NCBI GenBank assembly: GCA_002449845.1
Contig: DJXW01000002.1
Coordinates: 1-40,509, forward strand
DNA: 40,509 nucleotides
Reading direction: 5' to 3'
DNA from: Prevotella sp. UBA6994
Lineage (GTDB): Bacteria > Bacteroidota > Bacteroidia > Bacteroidales > Bacteroidaceae
Shown: positions 32,501-40,509 of the stretch, in pieces
Position numbering within the stretch: the first letter of the stretch is position 1
Layout: the number at the start of each line of letters is the position of its first letter
Notes under the pieces: model-generated
Told to the model about the DNA's origin: nothing
Databases searched by the model: none
The model's input: the letters and a program-made list of their open reading frames with translations, nothing else
Position numbers and translations under genes: made by a program

Positions 32501-35500
32501 CCGCCAAAACCTTCGGTTACATACTTACCTTGTACGTTTACCGAACCAAAGTCTGAGAACTGTACATTCAGGTTGCCTTGGGCTGCCCAACCGCCTTCGT
32601 TATTGTATTCTTGCAAACGCAATTCATTGATCCACACTTCTCCGCTCTTTTGGTCACTGCTGAGGTTGCGCACACCGATAATCATGGTTTTCACCTCACC
32701 AAGCGACGGGTTACCCATGATGCTTATCTTATTCTGCGGCTTGTTGCTGTCGTATGCCGTATATACATGATTGTACGAAGCCGTTCCAGCCGACTTAGCG
32801 CGGTTTCTCTCTTTCTTCAATTGCGTAAACACATCGAGCGCTATGTCTAACATGTTTTCTTCGGGCCACACTTCCCTGCAACCAGCCAGTGAATAAGTAT
32901 CGTAACGACCTGCTGGGGTGAGCTTCAGAGGAATCTCGTATTCGTAATAGTTGCTCTTATAGTCACTTCCCAAGCGAATGAATACAGCCAATTGGTTGTC
33001 GGTGAGGTTGGTGGTGTTTTGTTCCAACGCATTGGCATGAACAAACATCTGAAGACGCTTGTACTGTCTTAAATCTTGTGTGATGTTCTTGAATATCGCC
33101 TTCGACTCACCACTGCTCAGGTTGTCCACCACAAGGTCGAGAGCTTGCTCGTTGCTTTCCACCAACTGTGGGTTTTGTGGGTCAAGGGCACGACGAATAC
33201 CTGGAGGCAGAACGTAATTGACGGGGGTCTTGTCGTTGTTTTCCTCAATATTCACTGAACTGACGTTGATGACACCGGTCTGGGCAGCTGTATTATCAAG
33301 GTTTTGCTGATAAGTACGCCAATCTCCACGAACAAGGTGCATCGTACCGAAACGCAGGATGATCTGATGCTTGAATCCTTTCATGAACATACGCATGAAT
33401 CGGATAGAACTGAAATCGTTGATGCCTCCATACGCCCGCTCAAACTGTCTGACTGGAATGCGGAACTGATACCATGTAATCTTTTCCGTTTTTCCGTTTC
33501 TCAACTTGGGTTCATAGTCGCGACGGTCAACGATGTAGTTCTGTCCCACCACCAGGTCTTCGGGACGGATAGACACACGATACTGGTAATATTTCTCATA
33601 CTCGTTCAACGTGTAGTCTTGGTTGATGTCTTCCACATCAGGCATGGTTTTATATGACGTATCGTAATTCTCGGTACGCATATCGGTATCAGGCGAGTTG
33701 CCTTGGGGATTGTTGATGTATTTATAGCGACGGATGATGTCTGCCTGCATTGCATCCAGGTCACTGCCACGGAAATAATGGTAGTTGTCATTGGCTGGGT
33801 CGTTGTAGATGGAATCCCACACCTCTGGCGACACCTTGCCTTGAATGGCTGTCAGAAACTCCTGATAGTTATCAAAAGAACGTTCTTCCTGATCATTCAA
33901 TCCGTTGAGACCTACGTCTTGCAAGACTCTCGAACCGCTGCTCGTGGCAAAGGCGTAAGTGACGGTTGACTGTACGGGTATCTTTCCCCATTGGGTGAAA
34001 GTGTAATTGCTGCTTCCATCAACAGGCATTCCACTTTCATAGAATTTCTTGCCGTCACGTAAGATGTCTTCGCTCACCTCACCTAAATTAATATAGAAGT
34101 CGCCACCGTAATCAGACGCAACACCCTTTTCCCTGGTATAGATAAAGGGGTCGAGCATCCAGAACTCAAGATACTCGATATTGGCTGTCTCAAAGTCGCT
34201 GGTTTCCAATTTGCGCATCATTCCGCCCCATTTGTCCTGCGGGTTGTCAAACCTTCCCTTGCTGTTCAGGTTGGGATTGAAGTTGTAAGGTCCGCGTTCC
34301 TCTGGATAGAAAGCTAAGTCGAGTACGGGCAACGTGTTGGTGGCTCCATTATAACTGCTCAGGTCTTTGTTGGGGAACAGCTCACGGGTAGGAATCTCAC
34401 GGATATAATGATTAGACAATTGGTCGAGGTCGCTCTTGATGTGTCCCGGTGTGAGGGATGAAGTACGATTGGTGAACAATTTATCTATGGTGTACCATGA
34501 AAGCAGACTTCGGTCATATCCACTCCTCAGAGATGTTTTGTCATTGTAATTGACAATGGAAGAGGGTACGCTGGAAAGGAACCACGACGTAGGTGTTGAA
34601 ACGTCTATTTGCCATTCGGCATTCTCGAAATCGTCTAAGTAGGAGGCGTTGTCTTGCGTACCATGACTCTGTCCGGCTATCAACTGTGCAAATTCTCCTG
34701 TGAAAGAGATGTTCGATGGTTGGGTAACGTGGAGGAAAGGAATGTAATTGAGCATATTGGTCAACCACTGGCTTTCTTTCTTCCAACTCATGTTCAATCC
34801 CCAAAGGGTGTTGTTGAGGGGCTCGCTTCCCATCGTCACCTTCGTGGTGAGGGCTTGCTCAGACAGGTATTGGATGGTTCCGCCCAACTGGAAGTTTTTG
34901 GTGAAATCATATTGCCAGTTCATTCCGAACATGGTCTTGCGCTGCTGGCCATATTCCGTGTTACTCTCCAATGAAACATTCACCGCCGTTCCTGCATCGA
35001 TGATGCTCTGATTCAGGATGGTTACCTCACCGGCACTGTAATCCACGGTATAATCGGTTCCTTCATGCAGCTCCATGCCTCCCGCCGTTACCTTCACCGA
35101 ACCTTGTGCCACGTTCATGGCTCCTAATGAAATCACGTTGGCGCTCGTTCCACGGAACTGTCCCATCAGCATGAACTTGTCTTTCTCGGCAATTTGCATG
35201 GCGATGGTCTTGGTAGAATCATACAATTCCGTGAAGGCGTATTTAGCTGCCTTGTCAGCGCTAACGCCCCTTCCCACCAAATAATTGTAGAGATATTCGC
35301 CAAACGGTTCGGCTGCGGGGAAGAACACGCGTCCGTTGCTTACGGTGTAACCTTCTACGAAATCGAAATAGCCATTGGGATGGGCTTTATTGTTGTTATC
35401 CAAACGGTCTGCTCCCAACACCCTGAGCAAAGGCAATTCTTTCACCTGTGGTTCTGGAATGTAAGTAAGATACACTCCTGCCGTATCGCTCTGGAACTTC

Positions 35501-37245
35501 ACGTCAAGACGGAACCTGTCTTTCTGGATATTGGAGGAACCTAGGTTATAGACGTTCTTCATCATCAAGTCCCAGTTGCCTTGCATCGGGTTGTTGCTGG
35601 TATTCTTCAATGCTTTCACGAAGAGGGCTTTCTTCACGTCGGTAATGTCACTGGCAAACTCTCCCACCTGATAGGTGGTTCCGCCGTATGTGAACTCATA
35701 CGCTACGGCAAGCACCTGGTCGGTCTGCAAGGATGTTTTCAGACTGATATATCCCAATGCTGTATTGACTGTATATTCAGAAGAGTTCAGCAGTCGGGCA
35801 CTCTCTAATTTCTCATAGTCAGAACCTCCCTCAAAGCCATCTATGCCTTCCAATACGGAAGAGGTCTGGTCAATGTTACGGGCATCGACATATTGGTTGA
35901 CCATTGCCGAATACTCACCGTTTGCTGCATTCGAGGGAACCACAGAGCCTCCTCCACCCCAACGGGGATAGATGATCTTGCTGCTTTCACCCAAGTCGGT
36001 CAGTGCAATGATGTTACGGGTGTTGGTGGTGGTTCCCGTCTTGTTGGTCACCCACACTTCCACACGGTTGATCTTGATACCTGTGGTGAGATTGGGCAAT
36101 GTCTTCATGGCATTGTCGTATTTCTCACGGAAATAATGTGAAAGGAAGAAGTGGCGGTTTTCTTCGTAGTTGACGGCATCCAACTCAAAGGGTGTCAACT
36201 GCACGCCGCCTTTTGAAGACACGCTCTGTGTGTTGCTCTTCTTTTGCGAAGCGGCAAGTTGCAGTTTCAACTTGCCAAACTGCAAGTCTGTACGCAATCC
36301 GAACAGCGAACTGGCTCCTTTGATCAATGTGGAGTTGGAGGGGAACGAGATATTTCCAGCCTCTACCAGCTTGATGATTTCGTCTTCTTTTCCATCAAAC
36401 TTCAGTTTCATGTTTTGCGTATCGAAATCAAACGTCGCATCGGTGTTGTAATTCAGGTTCATGTTCACCTTGTCACCCACCTTACCATTCACGTTCAGGT
36501 TGATTTTCTCATCGAAATCCATCGAGGTGGTTTTCCTGTTACGCACGGGAAGGGATGGATTGTCGATGTTCTTGATGGTTGCGCCAAACTTCAGTTCTGC
36601 CGTTCCTTGCGTCTTGATTCTCACTCCACCCGGACCGAATATCTTTTCAGCTGGTCCTAAGTCGAAGTGCATATCGGTAAAGTCAAACTTCTCCTTTCCC
36701 TTTTTCTTGTAGATTTCGTCATTCTTGGAACGGAAGAACTTGAGCATATTTTGTTTGTTGCTCCAGTTCAAGTATTCTTCAGGCGTCATGGAGATAGGGG
36801 CATTCAACCATGTGTTACCCAACTTATTACCGAAGAAATAGCTGTTCAGTGTGTCATTGTATTGCACCTCTTGCTTCAGGTTGTCAGGACGTTTCAAATC
36901 CACAGGCGACTGCTGCAAGTCGTCGTATGTGACGGGTAGGGTGCGTTGTATTTTCCATCGTGGATGAAGCAGGGAATCAGGTATGGAGTCTTCGTTTTCC
37001 AGAATCGGCTGGGCAATGACGTCGGGCTTTTTCTCCTTGTCGTCTGGATTGCCGTTGGTATTGCGCTGGGCGTTTTGCTGGGCATTTTGCTGGCGCAACC
37101 TACGGGGATCGTCTTGTGGAGGTTCATTGTTTCCGCTTTCGTGAGAGGTGTTTGCCACAAAAGGTACAGACACAGCGTAGCTGGCTACGAATCCCATAAC
37201 CAACAAGCATATCACCATCGTCCCTATTTTCATTCTAACCTTCAA
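29539..37245 (-). CDS. sprA: T9SS outer-membrane translocon SprA/Sov
   Basis: 2568 aa, the size expected for SprA (Sov in Porphyromonas). A signal peptide (MKVRMKIGTMVICLLVMGF...) precedes a Gln/Asn/Asp-rich segment. Several segments typical of the family follow, such as the repeated VNLNVNGKVGDKVNMNLNYN-type beta strands (about 240-270). SprA forms the giant 36-strand barrel through which T9SS cargo crosses the outer membrane. Two Lys/Gln-rich low-complexity insertions occur, at about residues 1930-2000 and 2475-2500. The gene follows ruvA after 28 bases and is probably co-transcribed with it. Cargo-like proteins for it are encoded at 2887, 5042 and 10929. Confidence 0.95.
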   Translation of the reverse strand: MKVRMKIGTMVICLLVMGFVASYAVSVPFVANTSHESGNNEPPQDDPRRLRQQNAQQNAQRNTNGNPDDKEKKPDVIAQPILENEDSIPDSLLHPRWKIQRTLPVTYDDLQQSPVDLKRPDNLKQEVQYNDTLNSYFFGNKLGNTWLNAPISMTPEEYLNWSNKQNMLKFFRSKNDEIYKKKGKEKFDFTDMHFDLGPAEKIFGPGGVRIKTQGTAELKFGATIKNIDNPSLPVRNRKTTSMDFDEKINLNVNGKVGDKVNMNLNYNTDATFDFDTQNMKLKFDGKEDEIIKLVEAGNISFPSNSTLIKGASSLFGLRTDLQFGKLKLQLAASQKKSNTQSVSSKGGVQLTPFELDAVNYEENRHFFLSHYFREKYDNAMKTLPNLTTGIKINRVEVWVTNKTGTTTNTRNIIALTDLGESSKIIYPRWGGGGSVVPSNAANGEYSAMVNQYVDARNIDQTSSVLEGIDGFEGGSDYEKLESARLLNSSEYTVNTALGYISLKTSLQTDQVLAVAYEFTYGGTTYQVGEFASDITDVKKALFVKALKNTSNNPMQGNWDLMMKNVYNLGSSNIQKDRFRLDVKFQSDTAGVYLTYIPEPQVKELPLLRVLGADRLDNNNKAHPNGYFDFVEGYTVSNGRVFFPAAEPFGEYLYNYLVGRGVSADKAAKYAFTELYDSTKTIAMQIAEKDKFMLMGQFRGTSANVISLGAMNVAQGSVKVTAGGMELHEGTDYTVDYSAGEVTILNQSIIDAGTAVNVSLESNTEYGQQRKTMFGMNWQYDFTKNFQLGGTIQYLSEQALTTKVTMGSEPLNNTLWGLNMSWKKESQWLTNMLNYIPFLHVTQPSNISFTGEFAQLIAGQSHGTQDNASYLDDFENAEWQIDVSTPTSWFLSSVPSSIVNYNDKTSLRSGYDRSLLSWYTIDKLFTNRTSSLTPGHIKSDLDQLSNHYIREIPTRELFPNKDLSSYNGATNTLPVLDLAFYPEERGPYNFNPNLNSKGRFDNPQDKWGGMMRKLETSDFETANIEYLEFWMLDPFIYTREKGVASDYGGDFYINLGEVSEDILRDGKKFYESGMPVDGSSNYTFTQWGKIPVQSTVTYAFATSSGSRVLQDVGLNGLNDQEERSFDNYQEFLTAIQGKVSPEVWDSIYNDPANDNYHYFRGSDLDAMQADIIRRYKYINNPQGNSPDTDMRTENYDTSYKTMPDVEDINQDYTLNEYEKYYQYRVSIRPEDLVVGQNYIVDRRDYEPKLRNGKTEKITWYQFRIPVRQFERAYGGINDFSSIRFMRMFMKGFKHQIILRFGTMHLVRGDWRTYQQNLDNTAAQTGVINVSSVNIEENNDKTPVNYVLPPGIRRALDPQNPQLVESNEQALDLVVDNLSSGESKAIFKNITQDLRQYKRLQMFVHANALEQNTTNLTDNQLAVFIRLGSDYKSNYYEYEIPLKLTPAGRYDTYSLAGCREVWPEENMLDIALDVFTQLKKERNRAKSAGTASYNHVYTAYDSNKPQNKISIMGNPSLGEVKTMIIGVRNLSSDQKSGEVWINELRLQEYNNEGGWAAQGNLNVQFSDFGSVNVQGKYVTEGFGGLEEGVMQRSMEDQKSYSVTTTFELGKFFPDKAKVSAPLYYSVTKEENSPKYNPLDTDMRLKDALDALESQHERDSLENIAVTKTTNTNFSLSNVRVGIQNKRHPTPIDPANFSLSYSHSHTYSSGETTVYEKDDKWRGSLAYNWTPVFKPLEPFKKIKNKSKYFDILKRFGLNWLPQSVAFNTDITRNYHELQERDMEDLGGSQLPLTFSQQFLWNRDFSLRWDLTKNLHMNFSSATHAEIEEPYTPVNKDLYPERYEAWKDSVKASLRKFGKPLSYNQTFQGSYKLPIELIPIFDWVSTDASYNATYNWIRGTDLEDGTSLGNTISNSRVLNINGSFNLEKLYNHVPFLKKANDRLNKEPSRTQIEKERKDRQQKKQAEKQKKQELAKNGENPDKNGANDKNAKDNKKKELPKNKKGFEKEITLMPDTTIEVNHGKKTKRLIVAAKTEDGKIFPLKFKKVDDNKIKITNRVDSAMKIKVMVTPKDPLEEKAWYRTAECIARVLMMVRNLNFTYSNKYSLTLPGFMPTVGKAFGQTNKTSVLAPGLDYAFGFVDDSYIERARENKWLLISESVATPATSSKTEDLQIRMTLEPVKNFKIDLNASRSSTTSKSVQYMYEGNPTTQSGTFNMTTLSLKSAFEGMGDAGNGYKSASFENFCNALPAFRDRVEAQYANAVYPKGTTLAGKKFDPQNGGVNMYSADVMIPAFLSSYTGMGGNSLNIFPALSKLLPNWSIRYSGLSKLPWIREYFKSVNLNHSYKSIYSVGSYSSYSTFMEFMNGLGFIKDATTGNPIPNSMYNVSTVSINESFSPLLGVDVTLHNNLTCKFEYRSTRVLTLSMTSVQINEAVSHDWVVGMGYKINNFNLFGGGNHRAVKGKKGRNQQEDDNKKKTTNQRGKNQVNHDLNLRLDLSLRNQAAITRDIASMTSAASSGNTAFKLSFMADYTLSRLLTMSFYFDRQTNTPLLSSSSYPTTTQDFGLSVKLSLTR

Positions 37246-37273
37246 AGCGGATAACCTTCCTATTTTTAGATAC

Positions 37274-37888
37274 TTACTTAATTTGCTTCAATGCTAACTT
37301 TATTACCTGCTCAACGGGTAAGTCTGGTTGTTCCTTTAATATGGCTACTACCACCTTGGCAGATGGCGCAGGTGAGAAGCCCAACATGGTCAGAGCCTGA
37401 ACAGCCTCATCCTTCACGCTATTGTTCACCATGGAAACGGGTTGGTCGCTCACATGCAGCTCGCCCGCAATTCCGCTTGACACAATCTTATCTCTCAAGT
37501 CCACGATGATTCGTTGGGCAGTCTTCAAGCCGATTCCCTTTACGTTCTTCAACATACGCTCATCTCCGTTGGCAATGATGTTGCACAACTCTGCTGGAGA
37601 CGATGCCGACAAGATCATCCTTGCCGTATTCGCACCCACCCCACTTACGGTAACAAGCATTCTGTAGAGTTCGCGTTCTTGCTTGGTAGAAAAGCCGTAT
37701 AGCGTGTAACTATCATCCCTGCCACCCGTGACAAGCGACTCCTGAACGTAGAGCTTCACGTCTTTTTTGCCTTGTATGGCACTAAATGTGTTTAGCGAGA
37801 TAGACATCGCATAACCTACACCCACCGTCTCTACAACGGCCAAGGTTGGGGTTAGCTCTGTCAATTCGCCCCGAATATAGTCTATCAT
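37274..37888 (-). CDS. ruvA: Holliday junction branch migration protein RuvA
   Basis: 204 aa. An N-terminal OB-fold domain (residues 1-62), two helix-hairpin-helix motifs (VSGVGANTARMIL, about 77-89, and VKGIGLKTAQRIIVDL, about 112-127) that bind junction DNA, and the C-terminal domain III (EAVQALTMLGFSP..., 155-204) that contacts RuvB. All three expected parts are present. It binds four-way junctions and directs RuvB. It is the first gene of a probable ruvA-sprA operon, an arrangement I know from other Bacteroidota. Confidence 0.96.
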   Translation of the reverse strand: MIDYIRGELTELTPTLAVVETVGVGYAMSISLNTFSAIQGKKDVKLYVQESLVTGGRDDSYTLYGFSTKQERELYRMLVTVSGVGANTARMILSASSPAELCNIIANGDERMLKNVKGIGLKTAQRIIVDLRDKIVSSGIAGELHVSDQPVSMVNNSVKDEAVQALTMLGFSPAPSAKVVVAILKEQPDLPVEQVIKLALKQIK

Positions 37889-37988
37889 TCCTTTTAAAAC
37901 TGTATATATACTTCTTATAAACGATATATTTCCCCTTTTTATTGCATGGGGACCACGATTTTATACGAACAAAAATTGCATCAAAAAA

Positions 37989-38023
37989 CCCATTGACAGG
38001 GAAAACACATATCTGTCAATGGG
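37989..38023 (-). terminator. Terminator of the dicarboxylate transporter gene
   Basis: A perfect 11-bp stem (CCCATTGACAG at 37989-37999 with 38013-38023) and a TTTTTT run on the minus strand. Confidence 0.92.
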
Positions 38024-38047
38024 TTATCGAGGATAGGGAAACGAAAA

Positions 38048-39607
38048 TTACCCTACTATCATGTTCACGAAATACAGCACAATGGGAATCGTGACAATGG
38101 CTATTCCGATGAAGTCGATATACACGCCTGTCTTGATCATCTTGGTAATGGGTATGTACCCACTGGCATAGACGATGGCATTAGGAGGTGTAGATACGGG
38201 CAACATAAAGCCAAGGGATGCTGAAAGGGCTACTCCTACGGCTACGGGCACAGGACTGAATCCTGCCGATACAGCTGCTCCAATGGCAAGCGGACCAATC
38301 ATGTTGGTGGCTGCCGTGTGAGAGGTAAGCTCTGAAAGCAACAGTGACATCACGCAGAACACTGAGACGAGCAGCAGCTCTGAAGGCTGACCACCCATCA
38401 GACTGATAATCTGATCGCCTATCCAGGCGGAAAGACCGGTAGAATACATCATTCCACCCATGGCAAGACCACCACCGAAAAGCAACAACGTACCCCACTC
38501 TACACCAGCTACGGCATCCTTCCAGTCGATGGTCATCTTACTCCATTTCTTGTTCACTGGCAAGAAGAACATCAACAAGGCTCCTACCATGGCTACTACG
38601 GCTTCGGGGAAATACCGGTTATATACTTTGACCACTTCGCTTTCAGCTCCGTAAATCATGTTTAACACACCTGGAGCAACCCAAAGTACTACTGCAACGA
38701 TAAACGCGAACAGCGTGTTTTTCTGAGCGTTAGTCCACTTACCCAAACCTTTCACCTTCTCTTGTATCAACTCGTGAGCACCTTCAATATGTTCCACGTC
38801 TGCGGGGAACATACGAGCGAGAACGAGGTACGCTATCACGAAATAAGCGATCATGGCAATAAAGCCCCAACACATCCAGTCGAAGAACGACACATGGATG
38901 TCTGCCATCTCACTCAAGAATCCCAACATGATAATATTTGGTGGTGTACCGATGGGCGTAAGTACACCTCCAATCGAACAAGCGTATGCTGTCATCAACA
39001 TCAGACCAGTAGCGTATTTATAGGTGCGAAGGTTGATTTCCTTACCGTTGGCAGACATCATTTCGCGAATAGCTTCCAATAATCCCAACGCAATCGGGAA
39101 CATCATGGCAGCCGTAGCCGTATTGCTAATCCAACCGGAACAGAGCATACATGCCAAGCCAATAGCCAAGAAGATACGGCGCGGACTGTCCCCCACCCAT
39201 TTCATCGACATGATTCCGTATGCGATTCGTTTGTCAAGTCCGTTGACCATCATCGCTTTCGCAATGATAAATCCACCCATAAACAAGAAAATCATGGGAT
39301 TGGCAAAGGCGGCAAATGCCTCTTTCATCTTCACCACACCCAGGATCACGCAAAGAGTAGGTCCCACCAAAGAGGTCACGGGGATAGGGATAGGCTCCGT
39401 AATCCACCACAAGGCAACAAGTGTCATGATGGCAAGCAACTGATGTGCTTCTACCGATAAGTTCTCAATGGGAGTAAACCATACGAGTAATGCACATATT
39501 GGTCCACAGACGGCACCAATAATACGACGTTTTCGGTCAAAGGAAGAATCTTGATTCACTTCCTCTTCCACGATTTGTGGAATCTTTTGTTCCATCACAT
39601 CTTTCAT
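38048..39607 (-). CDS. DASS/SLC13-family sodium-dicarboxylate symporter
   Basis: 519 aa with about 11-12 membrane segments. The sodium and carboxylate motifs of the DASS family are visible: SNT at 161-163 (GWISNTATAAMMF), a variant second motif (TSHTAATNM), and the TPIGTPPN and VSTPPNAIVYASG loops. It resembles the CitT/SdcS/VcINDY group that imports succinate, fumarate and malate. In an anaerobic Bacteroidales it may also exchange succinate, the main fermentation product. MEQKIPQ, four codons in, is an alternative start. It is transcribed alone, with a promoter at 39652-39659. Confidence 0.92.
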   Translation of the reverse strand: MKDVMEQKIPQIVEEEVNQDSSFDRKRRIIGAVCGPICALLVWFTPIENLSVEAHQLLAIMTLVALWWITEPIPIPVTSLVGPTLCVILGVVKMKEAFAAFANPMIFLFMGGFIIAKAMMVNGLDKRIAYGIMSMKWVGDSPRRIFLAIGLACMLCSGWISNTATAAMMFPIALGLLEAIREMMSANGKEINLRTYKYATGLMLMTAYACSIGGVLTPIGTPPNIIMLGFLSEMADIHVSFFDWMCWGFIAMIAYFVIAYLVLARMFPADVEHIEGAHELIQEKVKGLGKWTNAQKNTLFAFIVAVVLWVAPGVLNMIYGAESEVVKVYNRYFPEAVVAMVGALLMFFLPVNKKWSKMTIDWKDAVAGVEWGTLLLFGGGLAMGGMMYSTGLSAWIGDQIISLMGGQPSELLLVSVFCVMSLLLSELTSHTAATNMIGPLAIGAAVSAGFSPVPVAVGVALSASLGFMLPVSTPPNAIVYASGYIPITKMIKTGVYIDFIGIAIVTIPIVLYFVNMIVG

Positions 39608-39651
39608 AAAATAAATTATTTTACAACTTCAATTTCTCGTTATTAGGTGTA

Positions 39652-39659
39652 CAAAGGTA
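39652..39659 (-). promoter_or_regulatory. -7 element of the dicarboxylate transporter gene
   Basis: TACCTTTG on the minus strand, about 45 bases before the ATG at 39607. The rest of the gap to 39821 is AT-rich and holds no gene. Confidence 0.6.
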
Positions 39660-39820
39660 ACTAATTATTTATAATAACGGTTGAAAATTTCAAAAAAAAG
39701 ACCAAGCAAGTTGTTTTTTTACACTATTTTTACATAACTGCATGGATAAAAACTTATTTATCCATCAGATTTGTTCGTGACAGAACACTTTTCTGTTAAA
39801 GATTATTATAAATAGATTAT

Positions 39821-39844
39821 TACCTAAATTCCGCAGCACTTTAG
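39821..39844. repeat. 24-bp direct repeat, left copy
   Basis: TACCTAAATTCCGCAGCACT plus TTAG, identical to 40348-40371. Each copy is itself an inverted repeat, CTAAA-N11-TTTAG (CCTAAA/TTTAGG in this copy). Confidence 0.9.
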
Positions 39845-39905
39845 GCATAACTTTTCCAATATACATGCCAGCGGCATTGTAATCAGTGAACTGTTATGTG
39901 ATCGG

Positions 39906-40322
39906 CTATTTAATCAATGTCCTAAGATATATTATTTCAGATTCCTCACCAGAGCATTTAACCATAGCCTTAAATCTATTAGTATATTTGGAATACCACA
40001 GAATGCTCAAAGTCGCGTTATATTGATAATTGTTAGAAATAACTGTTATCCTTTTGTCCTGCCCCGAGAAAAGCCATCTACCTTCCATTATTAACGAAGA
40101 CTGAACATTATCTTCAATCTCACAACTCCCATCAGATTTGAACCAATAACTTATCTTACGAGAATGTAAGTTCTGTCCATTATAATTTACAGCTTCCCAC
40201 ATTCCAACAAAATCCGTACTCTCAATAGAAATGTCGTTGGATTCTTTATTGCAAGATACGTTAATCACCATCAGCAAGAATACAGCTGATATTCTAATAC
40301 AGAAGAGACTATACTTTATCAT
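39906..40322 (-). CDS. Small lipoprotein with lipocalin-like domain
   Basis: A 138-aa lipoprotein. The signal ends in a lipobox INVSC (Cys about residue 24). The mature part has the pattern of lipocalin-like proteins of Bacteroidota: FVGMWEAVNYNG, KISYWFKSDGSCEIEDN, IMEGRWLFSGQDKRITV, i.e. a W-x-x opening strand followed by short antiparallel strands. No ligand can be predicted. It is flanked by 24-bp direct repeats 527 bases apart, and no standard promoter is visible between its start and the right repeat. It may therefore be a small mobile or recombining cassette. Confidence 0.75.
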   Translation of the reverse strand: MIKYSLFCIRISAVFLLMVINVSCNKESNDISIESTDFVGMWEAVNYNGQNLHSRKISYWFKSDGSCEIEDNVQSSLIMEGRWLFSGQDKRITVISNNYQYNATLSILWYSKYTNRFKAMVKCSGEESEIIYLRTLIK

Positions 40323-40347
40323 ATTTCTTATTTGCTGAGTTTAAGTA

Positions 40348-40371
40348 TACCTAAATTCCGCAGCACTTTAG
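40348..40371. repeat. 24-bp direct repeat, right copy
   Basis: Identical to 39821-39844. Both copies are followed by a similar TAACTTT phrase, so the similarity extends to about 35 bases with a short gap. Confidence 0.9.
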
Positions 40372-40509
40372 TTTAACTTTGTTATAAGTCCCTGAGCAAC
40401 AAAAAGTTCTTGCTGGGGCAAGCGGCAGAGCCGAGCGGCCCAGGATTTTGCCATGTCAGATTTTTCACTTACCTTAGTGCTGCAAAATCAAGACAAGCAA
40501 AATCATCAA
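40372..40509. other. Gene-free right edge with small hairpins
   Basis: CTTGCtgggGCAAG (about 40410-40423) and CGGCagaGCCG form small stems. A sequence near 40470-40486 (reverse complement TTTTGCAGCACTAAGG) resembles an inverted, diverged third copy of the 24-bp repeat. Nothing else is seen. Confidence 0.5.

Overview
The window looks like a chromosomal segment from the Bacteroidota, most likely a Prevotella-type Bacteroidales. Three things support this. Nearly every gene start is preceded by the Bacteroidota -7 promoter element TAnnTTTG, often with TTTG or ATTG 19-21 bases upstream. The proteins include families largely confined to this phylum (SprA/Sov of the type IX secretion system (T9SS), a DUF4923-type lipoprotein, an HU-HIG DNA-binding protein, T9SS C-terminal sorting domains). 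The arginine cluster also has the Bacteroidota layout argR-acyltransferase-argG-argC-argD-proC. No rRNA, tRNA or CRISPR was found.

Layout. 0.1-2.3 kb: Bax-inhibitor-1-like membrane protein, DUF4923-type lipoprotein, HU-like protein. 2.6-7.0 kb: two tandem minus-strand operons, each a secreted protein with a T9SS-type tail followed after 18 bases by a tiny gene; the two tiny proteins are identical. 7.1-10.5 kb: an RteC-like protein, a DUF5675 protein, a FlK-like thioesterase, and an orphan antitoxin-like gene beside a truncated acetyltransferase. 10.6-15.3 kb: a third operon of the same large-plus-tiny design (1461 aa and 76 aa). 15.4-19.4 kb: an accessory island with MntA/HepT and PIN-type toxin-antitoxin modules, copies of a 257-bp palindromic element, and an IS110-family element inserted in one of them. 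19.4-25.3 kb: ArgR-headed arginine/proline cluster. 25.3-27.3 kb: an SDR protein and an outer-membrane protein. 27.3-37.9 kb: a PIF1-like helicase converging on ruvA-sprA. 38.0-40.5 kb: a DASS-family dicarboxylate transporter and a small lipoprotein flanked by 24-bp direct repeats.

How the parts fit. SprA is the outer-membrane translocon of the T9SS, and the three large proteins with a GxYIxxGKKxxVK-type tail are likely cargo for it. Each cargo gene is followed by a tiny gene for a protein with an M[KR][RK]xYxxPxT start, a Gly-rich middle and an AKG...WD[VF] end. I do not recognise this pairing as a described system; it is the main candidate for something new. The second strong candidate is the IS110 element. 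Its 306-base leader holds short matches to both halves of its own insertion site inside a closed stem, followed by matches to its own end junction, in the order expected for a bridge RNA. Its insertion site is the loop of a perfect hairpin in a repeated element.

The intergenic DNA is unusual throughout. It is built of heptanucleotide arrays (GAAGCAA, GAGGTGA and GATTGAA types, sometimes switching type while keeping register), fixed linker blocks, and a 257-bp hairpin-rich element with terminal inverted repeats. These often start within a few bases of a stop codon. All functional calls come from reading the sequence and family knowledge; no database search was run.
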